Assembly: GCA_026210745.1 (NCBI GenBank)
Contig: CP110630.1
Span: 2,790,001 to 2,854,000 of the forward strand
Reading direction: 5' to 3'
Length of the DNA: 64,000 nucleotides
Origin: Exobasidium rhododendri
Taxonomy: Eukaryota; Basidiomycota; Exobasidiomycetes; Exobasidiales; Exobasidiaceae
Shown piece after piece: positions 63,109 to 64,000 of this stretch. The notes under the pieces are model-generated. The model searched no databases and had not been told where the DNA came from. It was given only the letters and a program-made list of their open reading frames with translations. Made by a program: the position numbers and the translations under genes. Each line of letters starts with the position of its first letter. Within the stretch, counting starts at the first letter, position 1.

Positions 63109-64000
63109 AAGTTCAGCATCGCTACTACTAGCCCGGAAGGGCTCCCGAAGTCCCCGTCAAATATCTACGCACGCCCACGCTTGATCGGGTCCTCTGATTT
63201 CTTCTAGATCTATTTTCATGCTATTCATTTTCCCCCCCTCGCATCCACCCTTAATCCATTGAAGGCCGCGGTATTCAATCCAAATATTCTCTAGCAAGCC
63301 ACAAGTTTTCTTGGAAATAAAGATTTTATACTAAACCCATCAAAGACAATTCTAAACCAAGTTGTAGCGCACCTGTGCAAATAAGAAGCAGGTATAACCT
63401 TCCCAGACTTTAAAAGCAATTTTTTTCTTGTTTATTTATGTTTATCCTCTCATAAAAGTAGGGAGAAAAGGTTTCAAATGGTCGGCTTTTAATGCGGAGT
63501 TCGAACCTTTACGATTAAGAAGTAATAGACCCATGCCTGAAAGTAAAAAAAATGGTAAGCAAATACCCACAGGTACAGACAGCAACTTAGAGATTTTTTT
63601 GGGACGACGTGAAGGAGATCGATCGGTCTAGAAAGGCCGGGCATACGGGAGACGAGGGACCCCTGCTCTTTGCCCTTGATTATCAGCATTTCCTTTCACT
63701 GCCATCCTAGCTTTCACTGCTCGCCATCCCCCCTTCCCCTTTACCTACAGATCATCGCGTTGCTCATACAGGGTCCATTAAGATCCAGCGCTGCTCTCTG
63801 TCCTGCCCTCTCACGCCTGGTTGCATTCCGGATCTCAACGGCATACGACGGCAGATTCCGACGTGGTGGGTTGCGCGCCACTCGAATAGCTGCGTCCTTT
63901 TTCGCATCACCACGTCCCGCACAACATCGCGATAGAGAAGACTTTGCTTGTCGAAATCTTTTTCTAAGAATCGCACGCCATGCCGAATTCACAAGTGGAC
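63109..64000. other. Unresolved right end with AT-rich island
   Basis: 63220-63620 is AT-rich compared with the rest of the window. On the minus strand it contains a short hydrophobic frame (LLSVPVGICLPFFLLSGMGL). From about 63740 a plus-strand frame rich in Arg, Ser and Ala is open to the window end. A separate ATG with a good context (CGCCATGCC) lies at 63980. I cannot assign a gene. Confidence 0.3.

Noticed and set aside
1-64000. CRISPR arrays, rRNA operons, bacterial-type operons
   Set aside because: None seen. Genes are intron-bearing and eukaryotic throughout.

Overview
The window looks like nuclear DNA of a basidiomycete fungus, probably Ustilaginomycotina (inference). Genes are dense, often in divergent pairs sharing 200-320 bp, and most introns are 55-110 bp with GT-AG ends. 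The gene set (Rtt109, Sfi1, Ice2, Cdc23/Apc8, Pet191, Con-6, HVA1) is fungal. A TCACGAAGA/TCTTCGTGA palindrome in one intergenic gap recalls the CACGA-type repeats I remember from smut promoters; I could not check this.

Layout. 1-901 is the 3' end of a DAGL-like lipase. 975-4258 holds the divergent pair RPT4 (proteasome ATPase) and ATP11 (F1 assembly), then the mitochondrial 2-methylcitrate dehydratase. 6.7-16.3 kb holds FAF1-like, a DUF1479 oxygenase, an HVA1/DUF2945 protein, RTT109, LSM3 and ER glucosidase I. 16.5-24.6 kb holds CDC23, a gamma-butyrobetaine dioxygenase-like enzyme, a secreted CREG-like protein and an F-box/WD40 protein. A FAH-family hydrolase follows at 24.9-26.3 kb.

26.6-30.7 kb is an insertion between the FAH and PET191 promoters. 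It has two intact convergent genes: a TET/JBP-like 2OG-Fe(II) dioxygenase and a Crypton-type tyrosine recombinase with a GCR1_C-like tail. A 14-bp direct repeat flanks it. A 28-bp perfect palindrome lies at the left edge. An array of GTCAATCC motifs with a nested inverted repeat lies at the right edge, and diverged tandem repeats lie between the genes. This is the most unusual part of the window.

30.8-38.6 kb holds PET191, SGD1/NOM1, ROK1 and ICE2. 38.8-49.5 kb holds a small YABBY/HMG-like protein, COX18, SFI1, a TMEM184/DUF300 membrane protein and a small four-exon Con-6-like gene. 49.8-62.3 kb holds RCC1, SSU72, UTP7, an RNF14/Itt1-type RBR ligase, a CNNM/Mam3 transporter and an acidic protein of unknown function. 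The last 1.7 kb is poorly resolved.

Shared themes are small-subunit ribosome biogenesis (FAF1-like, SGD1, ROK1, UTP7), mitochondrial assembly (ATP11, PET191, COX18) and nuclear or cell-cycle functions (RPT4, CDC23, SFI1, RCC1, RTT109, SSU72). The CDS spans below include introns. I joined exons by hand from GT-AG sites, reading frame and family conservation.
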